From CAYOLL01 sp964404765 [NCBI: uncultured Gemmatimonadota bacterium] (GTDB lineage: Bacteria > 4572-55): a stretch of 16,172 nt of DNA. The stretch's first letter is position 1. Every line of letters begins with the position of its first letter. Positions 1-6,800 of the stretch are shown piece by piece. Location: NCBI GenBank assembly GCA_964404765.1, contig CAYOLL010000141.1, forward strand, positions 1 through 16,172, written 5' to 3'. The notes under the pieces were generated by a model. The model was not told where the DNA came from, searched no databases, and was given only the letters and a program-made list of their open reading frames with translations. Both the position numbers and the translations under genes were made by a program.

Positions 1-16
1 CTTCGCAAGGTTGCCC
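1..16 (-). repeat. Copy 1 of a 16-bp repeat shared with the other window end
   Basis: Read on the minus strand, this is GGGCAACCTTGCGAAG, starting two bases after the stop codon of the last exported-protein gene. It matches 15 of 16 bases of positions 16140-16155 on the plus strand, so the two copies are inverted relative to each other. The core CCTTGCGAAGG can form a small hairpin (4-bp stem, 3-nt loop). It could be part of a terminator or of a dispersed intergenic repeat cut by the window edge. Two short copies alone do not settle which. Confidence 0.35.
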
Positions 17-17
17 G

Positions 18-608
18 TTACTTCAGCAGCACCGTATTTGGCAGTTCGGGTTTAAAAACCAGGTCGGCTTCAAAGCCTTTGCCAATGGGTGACAACACCC
101 AGCCGTTTTTTGCCGGCACCCACACATTGGCTCCTTTGGCTTGAATCGTAATTTCGAGATCCTTATGATGGTCCGGGTTGGCCATCAGGTTGACTATTTG
201 CATCATTTTCCGGATCGTCGCCTCGGTGTTCAGGCCGATGGGAATATTTTGAAAGATATACTGGGTCTCGCCGCTGGCTTTAAAATCCAGAATATCGCGT
301 GGTTTGAGCAGCTTAATCGTGCTGAAATCAAGAACAACATCGCGGTTGCCGTGATCTTCCAGATCGTCACCCAGAACGCCTTTTATGCTAATCTGGTACG
401 CGCCGTCTCGAAACTGCAAACCCGCGCCGGCGTTGGTAAACGTGACCGCCATGTCGTACTCGTACGCTTTTTGCGCATTGAGGCGGAAGTAAACGGCATC
501 AACGGATTTGATACTAATCTGGTTGACATCAAAGTTCTGCGCCAGAGCAAGGCCGCCAAACAGACCCAACATCAAGGCCGTCATTGCCACAAGTCGAAGC
601 TGTTTCAT
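18..608 (-). CDS. Exported protein of unknown function, paralogue 1
   Basis: The 196-residue product begins with a typical Sec signal peptide: basic MKQLR, a hydrophobic stretch at about residues 7-20, and a likely cleavage after ALA at residue 23. No lipobox or later membrane segment is visible, so a periplasmic or secreted soluble protein is expected. The mature part alternates short hydrophobic and polar stretches, suggesting a beta-rich fold. It is clearly paralogous to the next gene upstream: both share SIKSVD near the N-terminus, a DMAVTFTNAG block followed by GLQFR, and a C-terminal NVWVPA..GWVLSPIGKGF block. Start choice is firm: AGGAGG lies 5 nt before the ATG. I do not recognise the family. 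A LEA14/WHy-like fold is possible but is a guess from the extracellular beta-rich character only. Confidence 0.85.
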   Translation of the reverse strand: MKQLRLVAMTALMLGLFGGLALAQNFDVNQISIKSVDAVYFRLNAQKAYEYDMAVTFTNAGAGLQFRDGAYQISIKGVLGDDLEDHGNRDVVLDFSTIKLLKPRDILDFKASGETQYIFQNIPIGLNTEATIRKMMQIVNLMANPDHHKDLEITIQAKGANVWVPAKNGWVLSPIGKGFEADLVFKPELPNTVLLK

Positions 609-630
609 AAAATCCTCCTAAGGTATGAAG

Positions 631-650
631 TGCAAAATTTCAATTCTGCA
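631..650. repeat. Inverted repeat upstream of paralogue 1
   Basis: The arms TGCAAAATT and AATTCTGCA pair at 8 of 9 positions around a 2-nt centre. The repeat lies 22 nt upstream of the ATG of the 196-residue exported protein, just before its Shine-Dalgarno sequence. It may be an operator or an mRNA hairpin. The half-site resembles those at 682-697 and 5411-5440. Confidence 0.4.
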
Positions 651-681
651 TCCTGCTCGCATCGCATATCAGCCATGATTT

Positions 682-697
682 GCAAAATGAATTTTGC
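682..697. repeat. Perfect inverted repeat GCAAAAT-GA-ATTTTGC
   Basis: Two perfect 7-bp arms are separated by 2 nt in the 144-nt gap between the two exported-protein genes. No U-tract follows on either strand, so it is not an obvious intrinsic terminator. With the similar repeat 30 nt away, it could form a pair of binding sites for a dimeric regulator. No clear -35/-10 pair was found in this gap, so co-transcription from the upstream gene remains possible. Confidence 0.4.
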
Positions 698-752
698 TAC
701 TCCTGTTTTGAATGGCATGACAATTTCTAACCCATGAACACATCAATGCTTA

Positions 753-1334
753 TTATTCCAGCAGTACATCTTTCTGCAGTTTGGGCACAAAAATCAATTC
801 CGCCTGGAAACCCTTGCCAATGGGTGACAATACCCAACCTTTATCGGCCGGCACCCAGACATTGACGGTTTTGATCTCCAAGTTCATCTTCAATTTGTCG
901 TGGTCTTTGGGCATGGCTATCAGGTTGGCCAAATGCAACAGGCGAATGATGGTGGCGTCGGTCGTCGGGCCAATTTTGATGCGACTGAAGATGAATTGGG
1001 TTTCGGCGCTCGGCTTAAATTCAATTTCGTCCATCTTGAAGGCGCTGAAGTCAACAGGTTGCATCTTGCCGTCCAACAATCCTTCAAAGCTGATGTGGTA
1101 GTCACCTTTTCGGAATTGCAAGCCGCTGCCGGCATTGGTAAAAGTCACGGCCATATCGCATTCGTAAAAATTTTGCGGGGTGATGCGAAATTTCATCCAA
1201 TCCACTGATTTAATGCTGACCTGGTTTGGGTCAAAAGTTTGGCCGCTTATGGGCGCCGGAGCGCCTTGCGCCATAAGATCGCCGCTCAACAAACATAGAA
1301 AAGCCGCCGTAAGAACAAATCGAAACCATTTCAT
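753..1334 (-). CDS. Exported protein of unknown function, paralogue 2
   Basis: The 193-residue product has a Sec signal peptide: MKWFR, a hydrophobic core at about residues 6-20, and likely cleavage after LMA at residue 23. A Gly/Ala/Pro-rich linker follows, then the same domain as in the downstream neighbour. By eye roughly half of the mature residues are identical. The blocks FTNAGSGLQFR and NVWVPADKGWVLSPIGKGF are nearly invariant, while the central 55 residues differ and are shorter here by about nine residues. This pattern indicates a tandem duplication with the middle diverging under weaker constraint. An AGAGG sequence lies 7 nt before the ATG and supports this start. The function is unknown. 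The gene follows the ABC transporter gene with a 135-nt gap and no clear terminator between them. Confidence 0.85.
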   Translation of the reverse strand: MKWFRFVLTAAFLCLLSGDLMAQGAPAPISGQTFDPNQVSIKSVDWMKFRITPQNFYECDMAVTFTNAGSGLQFRKGDYHISFEGLLDGKMQPVDFSAFKMDEIEFKPSAETQFIFSRIKIGPTTDATIIRLLHLANLIAMPKDHDKLKMNLEIKTVNVWVPADKGWVLSPIGKGFQAELIFVPKLQKDVLLE

Positions 1335-1353
1335 TGAAGAACCTCTTTCAGAA

Positions 1354-1371
1354 GTTAAAGTTAAAGTTAAA
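1354..1371. repeat. Three tandem GTTAAA hexamers (TTTAAC on the coding strand)
   Basis: Three perfect copies of a 6-bp unit lie 20 nt upstream of the start codon of the 193-residue exported protein, immediately before its Shine-Dalgarno sequence. They fall in the 5' untranslated or promoter-proximal region. A CATAAT hexamer sits directly upstream and could be a -10 box, but no convincing -35 partner was found. Confidence 0.5.
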
Positions 1372-1469
1372 CATTATGCACTTGATAACAGCATTTTGTT
1401 CTATGAACCAAAAATACGGACATGTAAAAAGCATCTGTTTTTTGTCGTCAACCCCCTTTCTTTTCGCGA

Positions 1470-3815
1470 TTATTCTTTTCGGAGATTCATTTTTAAGCCG
1501 CCATAGCCAATTAACAAAAACAAACTCCAATAAAACGCCAACATCAACAAGGGCTTCATTAAATCCTGATGACCAAAGAAAGTGGTTGCCAACGGCATAT
1601 CAGCAAATTCGATGACTTTGTCCTGAATGAGGTCGTCCAGCAAGACTCTTTCTTTGTCCGGCCAGGCCGCCGTTGTCCGTTTGAGCACGCCGCCATCGGC
1701 GTAGGTGTCGGCGGCCAAGGCGGCGGCAAAGCCCCAGCGTTGAAGCATCAACGTATTCGCCGTTCGATTGACTTTTGACGAAAAAGCGTCATGGGGCAGG
1801 TCTATTTCCGGTCGGAGCAGACCGCCAAAAATCAGCTGCGGAATAATCAAAAGAGGAATCAGCGTCAGGGCTAAACTTAAGCTGGTAGTTAAGCAGGACA
1901 CGCACAACCCCAGAGCGGCGGCGGCCCAGGCCGTAACGGCTAAAGCCAGCCACAAGATCAAAATATTGTCCGGCTTGAGATCAAGCAGAAACAGGCCAAC
2001 TAGCGCTGCAAGGAGGCCGGTCTGAATACCGGCGTTGACGATCTGCACCACCATCTTGGCCGCTAAATAGGCGGCAGGGCGTAAGTAGGCCCGGGCTTCA
2101 CGGCGGATAATGGCCAATTCCCCAACGACTTCTTTGCAGGAACCCATGACGCCAAACCAGATACTAGCGGCAATTAATAGATAGTAAATCGCTGCCCTAC
2201 GCTGAGCCGTGGACTGACTAATCCATTCCGGCAAGCCATCCAGCGCACGGGTATTCGCTTTGGAGGCCGCGTCGGCTCGGGCTTCGCCGAAAATACGGCT
2301 GACATTCAGTGGCATTTTATTTTCCAGCTTAAAATCGGCCAAAATGTTAATGGATTGCGTATTGCGGGCAAACTCATCAAAACCGCGCTCATCCTGAGCA
2401 AATTGGCTGAAGGCCAGCCCAATGCACAAAGCAATAATCGGCACCTGACCAAACAGCATGAGCGGATTCTTCTTGTTAGCCCATAAAATGTTAAAATTGC
2501 GGCGGATCAGAATCAGCCAGTCCATCATGAGATTCAAAAATTGAAGGCCGTTTTTGGAAGACGCTGTTTCAGCTTGTGGGGTCTGACCGGTTGTCAATGG
2601 TTGGCGCAGGTCAGCCTCTGTCGTTCTGGCTTTGGCAAAATCGCTGACACGGCGGTCCATGTCGCGTTCGTACTGTGTCTCGTCAGCGTCTTTTTGTAGT
2701 GAAACCAAATCGAGCGCATATTCCGCCGGATTTTTGTTGCCGCAAATTCCGGCGGCGCGTTGTTCAAAGTATGGCACAACACCCTGAGTGCTGCCGTAAT
2801 AAATCAGTCGCCCGCTTTTTGCCATCAAAAATAAGTCATCAAATAGCTTAAAAGCATCGCGGCTGGGCTGATGAATCGTAGCCACAACAGCCAGGTTCTG
2901 TTCCACGGCCAGTTTTTTGAGTTGCCGGATCAGATTATCCGAGTCAACCGAGGACAGCCCGGAAGTTGGCTCATCCAGAATGAGAAGCAGCGGTTGCGTG
3001 ATCAAAGTATGGGCGATGGTCGCTCGCCTGCGTTGCCCGCCGCTCAAAACGCCGGTCATTTCTGCCGACCCCATCAGCCTTTTTTTGAGCAGATCATCAC
3101 CTTTCAAATCCAATTGGCCACAAGTGTCTAAAATCCGCTTATCTGTCGGCAAACTTTTGTCGGCGGCCGCCAATTGTAAGGTGTACTGCAGCGATTGGTA
3201 AGTGGTCAGATCCGCAAAGACGGAATCGCCCTGGGGCGCATAACCAAAAAAGTCGCGAATTTTATCGTAATCTTCATGAAGATTAAGGCCAGTCTGTTTC
3301 TCAGGATTAATGACAAAAATCCCACCATTGTTTGTTGGCTGATAATTACCGCGCAACATCTGCAAAAAAGTGCTTTTGCCACAACCGCTTGGTCCCATAA
3401 TGGCTGTCAGCGTGCCGGGTTTAGCGCGCAAGTAAACATTGTCACATAATCGTTTTATTTTGCCTTTGTCGGAAACTTCGTAAGTCAGAACCGTTGTTTC
3501 CAAGCTGCGACGCGGCCGACTTTGGTAAACTGCAGGGTCAATTTGCAATGAATACTTTCTGGTCTGTCCGACCAATTCAGGCAGACCTTCGCCCGGATTG
3601 ATTTCCAACCATTGCTTTAGTTTGGAATCAACCCGCCGGGCCAAATATTTCAGGAAAACACGATCACCGACACGCTTCAGAATAGCGTGGCGTGATTCAA
3701 TATCGGGAAATTGAGCGGCGCTCAACTGAATCTTGAGTTTGCCTTTCGGGTGTGTGCCAATTTCTAATTCAAAATCACCGATTGGCGCTGGGAAAGATTG
3801 TTGCGATGCGGACAT
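1470..3815 (-). CDS. FHA-like domain ABC transporter, ABCG-type ATPase-permease fusion
   Basis: The 781-residue protein is a half-transporter with ATPase and membrane domain in one chain. Residues about 10-95 look like a divergent FHA (phosphothreonine-binding) domain, with the core SRHA at 41-44 and a spacing typical of these folds. The ATPase follows: Walker A GPSGCGKST (141-149), Q-loop Gln195, signature LSGGQ (257-261), Walker B LLLILDEP (276-283) and H-loop His315. The ATPIHQPS-like segment TIHQPS and the ATPase-before-membrane order are typical of the ABCG/White family. Six hydrophobic segments follow at roughly 452-470, 541-556, 585-611, 615-640, 645-667 and 752-772, with a large extracytoplasmic loop at about 670-750. 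It should act as a homodimer. The substrate is unknown. The start is supported by AGGA 8 nt upstream. It is preceded by a terminator-like structured leader. Confidence 0.9.
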   Translation of the reverse strand: MSASQQSFPAPIGDFELEIGTHPKGKLKIQLSAAQFPDIESRHAILKRVGDRVFLKYLARRVDSKLKQWLEINPGEGLPELVGQTRKYSLQIDPAVYQSRPRRSLETTVLTYEVSDKGKIKRLCDNVYLRAKPGTLTAIMGPSGCGKSTFLQMLRGNYQPTNNGGIFVINPEKQTGLNLHEDYDKIRDFFGYAPQGDSVFADLTTYQSLQYTLQLAAADKSLPTDKRILDTCGQLDLKGDDLLKKRLMGSAEMTGVLSGGQRRRATIAHTLITQPLLLILDEPTSGLSSVDSDNLIRQLKKLAVEQNLAVVATIHQPSRDAFKLFDDLFLMAKSGRLIYYGSTQGVVPYFEQRAAGICGNKNPAEYALDLVSLQKDADETQYERDMDRRVSDFAKARTTEADLRQPLTTGQTPQAETASSKNGLQFLNLMMDWLILIRRNFNILWANKKNPLMLFGQVPIIALCIGLAFSQFAQDERGFDEFARNTQSINILADFKLENKMPLNVSRIFGEARADAASKANTRALDGLPEWISQSTAQRRAAIYYLLIAASIWFGVMGSCKEVVGELAIIRREARAYLRPAAYLAAKMVVQIVNAGIQTGLLAALVGLFLLDLKPDNILILWLALAVTAWAAAALGLCVSCLTTSLSLALTLIPLLIIPQLIFGGLLRPEIDLPHDAFSSKVNRTANTLMLQRWGFAAALAADTYADGGVLKRTTAAWPDKERVLLDDLIQDKVIEFADMPLATTFFGHQDLMKPLLMLAFYWSLFLLIGYGGLKMNLRKE

Positions 3816-3827
3816 TTATATCATCCT

Positions 3828-3890
3828 AAAAATAAAAAATCCCCACTCCGTCCGCAAGACCATAATTCGGCATTGCAACGAAATGGGGAT
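3828..3890 (-). terminator. Intrinsic terminator or attenuator hairpin just before the ABC transporter
   Basis: On the minus strand, ATCCCCA (3884-3890) pairs perfectly with TGGGGAT (3839-3845). Inside it, an 8-bp stem with one bulge forms between 3873-3880 and 3849-3857, leaving a 15-nt loop. The hairpin is followed at once by ATTTTTTATTTTT, a good U-tract on this strand only. The U-tract ends directly before the AGGA of the ABC transporter gene, so full termination here would silence that gene unless it is relieved. This placement is typical of attenuators and riboswitch expression platforms. It could also simply be the 3' end of a small RNA gene. Confidence 0.75.
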
Positions 3891-4053
3891 AGATTAATAA
3901 AAATGAATGCCGAAGCGTCGAGTGTAGGCTTGCTCCCCGCACTCCGGTAACATTCATAGATTGTAGATTTTCTGATTGCGTTTTGTATTGTCATTCTGGC
4001 GGAACCTGTGCGGTGTTAATACCTGATGCACTCCCACAAACGTACAGAAAAGC
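3828..4053 (-). ncRNA. Candidate structured leader RNA or small RNA, family not recognised
   Basis: A predicted transcript of about 225 nt runs from near 4053 to the U-tract at 3828. Three structures are visible. A small hairpin forms at 4008-4031 (GTGC/GCAC with inner GGT/ACC). A nested stem forms at 3903-3957, with ATGAATG/CATTCAT outside, CCG/CGG, then GAGTG/CACTC inside. The terminator hairpin is at 3828-3890. Nine bases in the closing arm of the second structure (3906-3914) are perfectly complementary to nine in the loop and upper stem of the terminator (3866-3874), so the two folds can compete or kiss. GGAGTG occurs three times and its partner CACTC once. None of the riboswitch, 6S, tmRNA, SRP or RNase P signatures I know is present. 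Confidence 0.5.
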
Positions 4054-4059
4054 CATCTC

Positions 4060-4088
4060 ATGGTATCGCTAAACAGGGCAATTGTCAA
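4060..4088 (-). promoter_or_regulatory. Sigma70-type promoter for the leader RNA and ABC transporter
   Basis: A consensus -35 box TTGACA (4083-4088) and a -10 box TACCAT (4060-4065) are separated by exactly 17 bp, reading on the minus strand. The promoter starts 20 nt after the murA stop codon and points into the structured leader. Transcription should begin near 4053. Its presence means the leader and transporter do not depend on read-through from murA. Confidence 0.65.
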
Positions 4089-4108
4089 GCTAATTTTCAC
4101 TCACGAAT

Positions 4109-5386
4109 TCAAACGCGCTGAATTGCCGCGCCCAGATTGCGCAATCGTTCGTCAATAGCCGCATAGCCGCGGTCGATTTGTTCGATGTTGTAGATTTCGC
4201 TTTTGCCGTCGGCGACCATAGCCGCGATCATTAGGGCCATGCCGGCGCGAATATCCGGGCTGGCCATCTGCCGGCCTTGTAGCCGGGCCGGTCCGATGAC
4301 TAAGGCGCGATGTGGGTCGCATAATACAATTTTGGCCCCCATTTCGATCAGGCGGTCGGTAAAAAACAGGCGGCTTTCAAATAGCTTTTCGTGAATCAGG
4401 ACCTCACCCTTGCATTGTGTGGCCACGACCAACGCGGCGCTGGTCATGTCTGCCGGAAAGCCGGGCCAGGGCGCATCGTCCACTTTTAGGATATTACCGC
4501 CCAGGTCGGGCGTGATTTCCAGGCTTTGATTTTTTGGCACAAACAGATCTTCGCCGCGCACTTCCGTAACAATGCCAAGTCGGGCAAAGACTCGCCGCAT
4601 CTGGGTCAAGTGACCGATGGCCGCGTCACGAATCAGCAATTCTCCGCCGGTTAACGCGGCTAAGCTGACAAAGCTGCCGACTTCCAAATAATCAGTCGAA
4701 ATGCGGTATTCTCCACCACTCAGCGATGCTCCGCCGTGAATGGTTAACAGGTTGCTGCCGATGCCTTCGATCCGTGCGCCAAGTTGGTTTAAAAAGCGAC
4801 AAAGCTGTTGCACATGCGGCTCGCAGGCGACGTTATAGATCGTTGCCGTGCCGGTGGCCTGAACTGCGGCCAGAATTGCATTTTCCGTGGCAGTTACGGA
4901 GGCTTCGTCTAATAAAAATTCAGCGCCTTTTAGACCGCTGGGGGCTGTGACCCGGTTTTGCGCACCCCATGCAAACTTTGCGCCAAGTTGCTCTAAAGCA
5001 AAGACATGCGTATCAATCCGCCGCCGCCCGATTTTGTCACCGCCGGGCAGTGGGAAAACGACTTCGCCGGTTCGACCCAATAACGCGCCGATCAGCATTA
5101 ATGAGCCGCGAATTTGCCGGAAAGCCTCCGAGCAAAGATTGGTTTGGAGGTTATCCGGAGCTTGAAATGTATATGTATTTGAGCTTACTTTTTCAATGAC
5201 AACACCAATTTGCCGCAGCATTTCCATCAAATCCAGCACGTCGTTGATTTGGGGAATATTGCTGATCGTCACTTTTTCGTGTAACAAAACGGTGGCGGCC
5301 AGAATCGGTAAGGCTTCGTTTTTACTGCCCTGTGGTGTGATTTCGCCGTGGATGGGTTGGCGGCCTTCAATGATAAATTTTGCCAT
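4109..5386 (-). CDS. murA: UDP-N-acetylglucosamine 1-carboxyvinyltransferase, Asp117 form
   Basis: MurA transfers enolpyruvate from phosphoenolpyruvate to UDP-GlcNAc in the cytoplasm, the first committed step of peptidoglycan synthesis. The 425-residue length is normal for the family. Lys22-Asn23 in [11 protein letters not shown] form the substrate-contacting N-terminal motif. Other landmarks are the PADM motif holding the likely general base (Asp305 of E. coli), and the [12 protein letters not shown] motif holding the conserved Arg near the C-terminus. The active-site loop reads [14 protein letters not shown], so the catalytic cysteine (Cys115 in E. coli) is aspartate at residue 117 (codon 5036-5038). 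Such enzymes are active but not alkylated by fosfomycin. A GAGAG sequence 7 nt upstream supports the start. It is separated from the pilus operon by a terminator. Whether another murA copy exists elsewhere cannot be seen. Confidence 0.93.
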   Translation of the reverse strand: MAKFIIEGRQPIHGEITPQGSKNEALPILAATVLLHEKVTISNIPQINDVLDLMEMLRQIGVVIEKVSSNTYTFQAPDNLQTNLCSEAFRQIRGSLMLIGALLGRTGEVVFPLPGGDKIGRRRIDTHVFALEQLGAKFAWGAQNRVTAPSGLKGAEFLLDEASVTATENAILAAVQATGTATIYNVACEPHVQQLCRFLNQLGARIEGIGSNLLTIHGGASLSGGEYRISTDYLEVGSFVSLAALTGGELLIRDAAIGHLTQMRRVFARLGIVTEVRGEDLFVPKNQSLEITPDLGGNILKVDDAPWPGFPADMTSAALVVATQCKGEVLIHEKLFESRLFFTDRLIEMGAKIVLCDPHRALVIGPARLQGRQMASPDIRAGMALMIAAMVADGKSEIYNIEQIDRGYAAIDERLRNLGAAIQRV

Positions 5387-5410
5387 TTGCGTTCTCTCGC
5401 TTGACAGGAA

Positions 5411-5440
5411 TGCAAAAATTTATTGTTGCTGATTTTTGCA
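5411..5440. repeat. Perfect 9-bp inverted repeat upstream of murA
   Basis: TGCAAAAAT (5411-5419) and ATTTTTGCA (5432-5440) flank a 12-nt spacer and lie 25 nt upstream of the murA ATG, after the pilus operon terminator. The repeat could be an operator or a leader hairpin controlling murA. The half-site is close to those found upstream of the 196-residue exported protein. No convincing promoter pair was found here; a TATTAT hexamer at about 5447-5452 on the minus strand is the best -10 candidate. Confidence 0.4.
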
Positions 5441-5443
5441 CAG

Positions 5444-5490
5444 CATAATAAAATCGGCTAAAATCAACCATTTGGTTAACTTTAGCCGAT
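5444..5490 (-). terminator. Intrinsic terminator of the pilBTC operon
   Basis: A perfect 10-bp stem, ATCGGCTAAA (5481-5490 read on the minus strand) with TTTAGCCGAT (5453-5462), is extended by an inner ACCA/TGGT stem and followed by TTTTATTATG. It lies 44 nt after the pilC stop codon and separates the pilus genes from murA. The U-tract is modest but the stem is strong. Confidence 0.75.
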
Positions 5491-5534
5491 ACGGTTTATG
5501 AGAATAATTTGAAGTCACACGCAGGCAGAATGAA

Positions 5535-6770
5535 TTAGTGTGACATAGCACTGATCAGCTTAAACATCGGCAAATACATGGCCACGACGATATAGCCAAT
5601 GGTAATGCCCAATCCGACGATCATAATCGGCTCCATGGAAGCAATCAAAGTTTCTACCGCTTGATCCACTTCATCATCATAAAAGTCGGCAATACGCACC
5701 AACATATCTTCAAGAGCGCCGGTTTCTTCGCCGACGCTAATCATTTGTACGACCATGGGCGGGAAAACAAACGTGTGTTTTGACAATGGTTTGGAAATGG
5801 TTTCGCCTTTACTGATGCTGGCGCGGGTATCCATAACCGCATCTTTTACAATACGATTACCGGCGGTTTTGGCCGTAATTTCGAGCGCGTCCAAAATGGG
5901 CACACCGCTGGAAATAAGTGTACCCAGCGTCCGGGTGAAACGCGCCACGGCCGACTTGCGTTGCAATGGGCCTAAAATCGGTAATTTGAGTATAGCCATA
6001 TCCAGATGTTTTTCACCCAGATCGGTTTTATGATATTGCTTAAGGCCGGTCACGGTGCCAAACATAACCATGAGAATCGCCCACCAGTAGCCGACCAAAA
6101 ACTGGCTGGCCCACAAGACCGATTGGGTCGGGCCGGGCAATGCAGCGCCCATGCTGGAAAACATTTCCGCAAAGACAGGAATAACGAAAATCAACAAAAT
6201 CGAGATGGCAATACAGGAAACGGTGATAACCACAAGTGGATAAACCATGGCGCCCTTGATTTTGGCCATAACTTTGGCATTTTTTTCGATATAAGCGGCC
6301 AGACGCTCCAAAATGGTATCCAAAATACCGCCCATCTCGCCGGCCTCCACCATGTGGACGTACAGACCGTCAAACACATCTTTATGCTTGCCAAGGGCGT
6401 CCGCCAATGTCGAGCCTTGCTCAACATCGGAGCCAACCTGCTTAACTCGCTTGCGCATGGCTGGGTTTTCCATCTGATTACCTAGAATTTCCAGGCATGA
6501 CAAAATGGGCAAACCGGCATTAATCATGGTCGAAAACTGACGGGTAAAGAGCGTTAAATCCTTGGTGCCGATACCGGTACCAAAAGAAATATCCATGTCC
6601 ATTCCGCCCTTTTGCTTGATCTCACCCGGCAGCGGAATAATACCTTCAGCTTTGAGCTTCATCCCAACTTCGTCAATGGACATGGCTTCGATTTCGCCGG
6701 AAACTTCTTTTTTGTCCTTGGTTTTGCCTTTCCAGCTATATGTCTTTTTTCCCGCTTTTTTTTCTGCCAT
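5535..6770 (-). CDS. pilC: Type IV pilus inner-membrane platform protein PilC (GspF family)
   Basis: PilC is the inner-membrane platform on which the PilB and PilT ATPases act during pilus assembly and retraction. The 411-residue product has the family's duplicated layout. A basic cytoplasmic N-terminus is followed by a first GspF domain beginning FTRQFSTMINAGLPIL (about 75-90) and containing VEAGEMGGILDTIL. A matching second domain begins FTRTLGTLISSGVPILDALE and contains ISVGEETGALEDML. Membrane segments are at about 175-200, 225-242 and 378-400. ATG at 6770 is chosen because AGGAGG sits 6 nt before it; a TTG six bases upstream would abut the Shine-Dalgarno sequence. It follows pilT by 30 nt and is the last gene of the operon. 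Confidence 0.95.
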   Translation of the reverse strand: MAEKKAGKKTYSWKGKTKDKKEVSGEIEAMSIDEVGMKLKAEGIIPLPGEIKQKGGMDMDISFGTGIGTKDLTLFTRQFSTMINAGLPILSCLEILGNQMENPAMRKRVKQVGSDVEQGSTLADALGKHKDVFDGLYVHMVEAGEMGGILDTILERLAAYIEKNAKVMAKIKGAMVYPLVVITVSCIAISILLIFVIPVFAEMFSSMGAALPGPTQSVLWASQFLVGYWWAILMVMFGTVTGLKQYHKTDLGEKHLDMAILKLPILGPLQRKSAVARFTRTLGTLISSGVPILDALEITAKTAGNRIVKDAVMDTRASISKGETISKPLSKHTFVFPPMVVQMISVGEETGALEDMLVRIADFYDDEVDQAVETLIASMEPIMIVGLGITIGYIVVAMYLPMFKLISAMSH

Positions 6771-6800
6771 CGTCAACCTCCTTCAATTTTAGTCTTTACG

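Noticed and set aside
141-737. Long plus-strand reading frame of 198 codons antisense to the first exported-protein gene
   Set aside because: It lies opposite a gene with a signal peptide, strong ribosome site and a paralogue. Its translation has no recognisable motif and it has no ribosome site.
3828-4053. 6S RNA as identity of the candidate RNA
   Set aside because: A short GAGCAAGCCT...CGACG stretch resembles part of E. coli 6S, but the long rod pairing the 5' and 3' ends could not be drawn and the 3' end forms a local terminator.
6006-6485. Plus-strand reading frame of 159 codons antisense to pilC
   Set aside because: It is a shadow of a clear PilC coding sequence; its His/Asn-rich translation is typical of an antisense frame.
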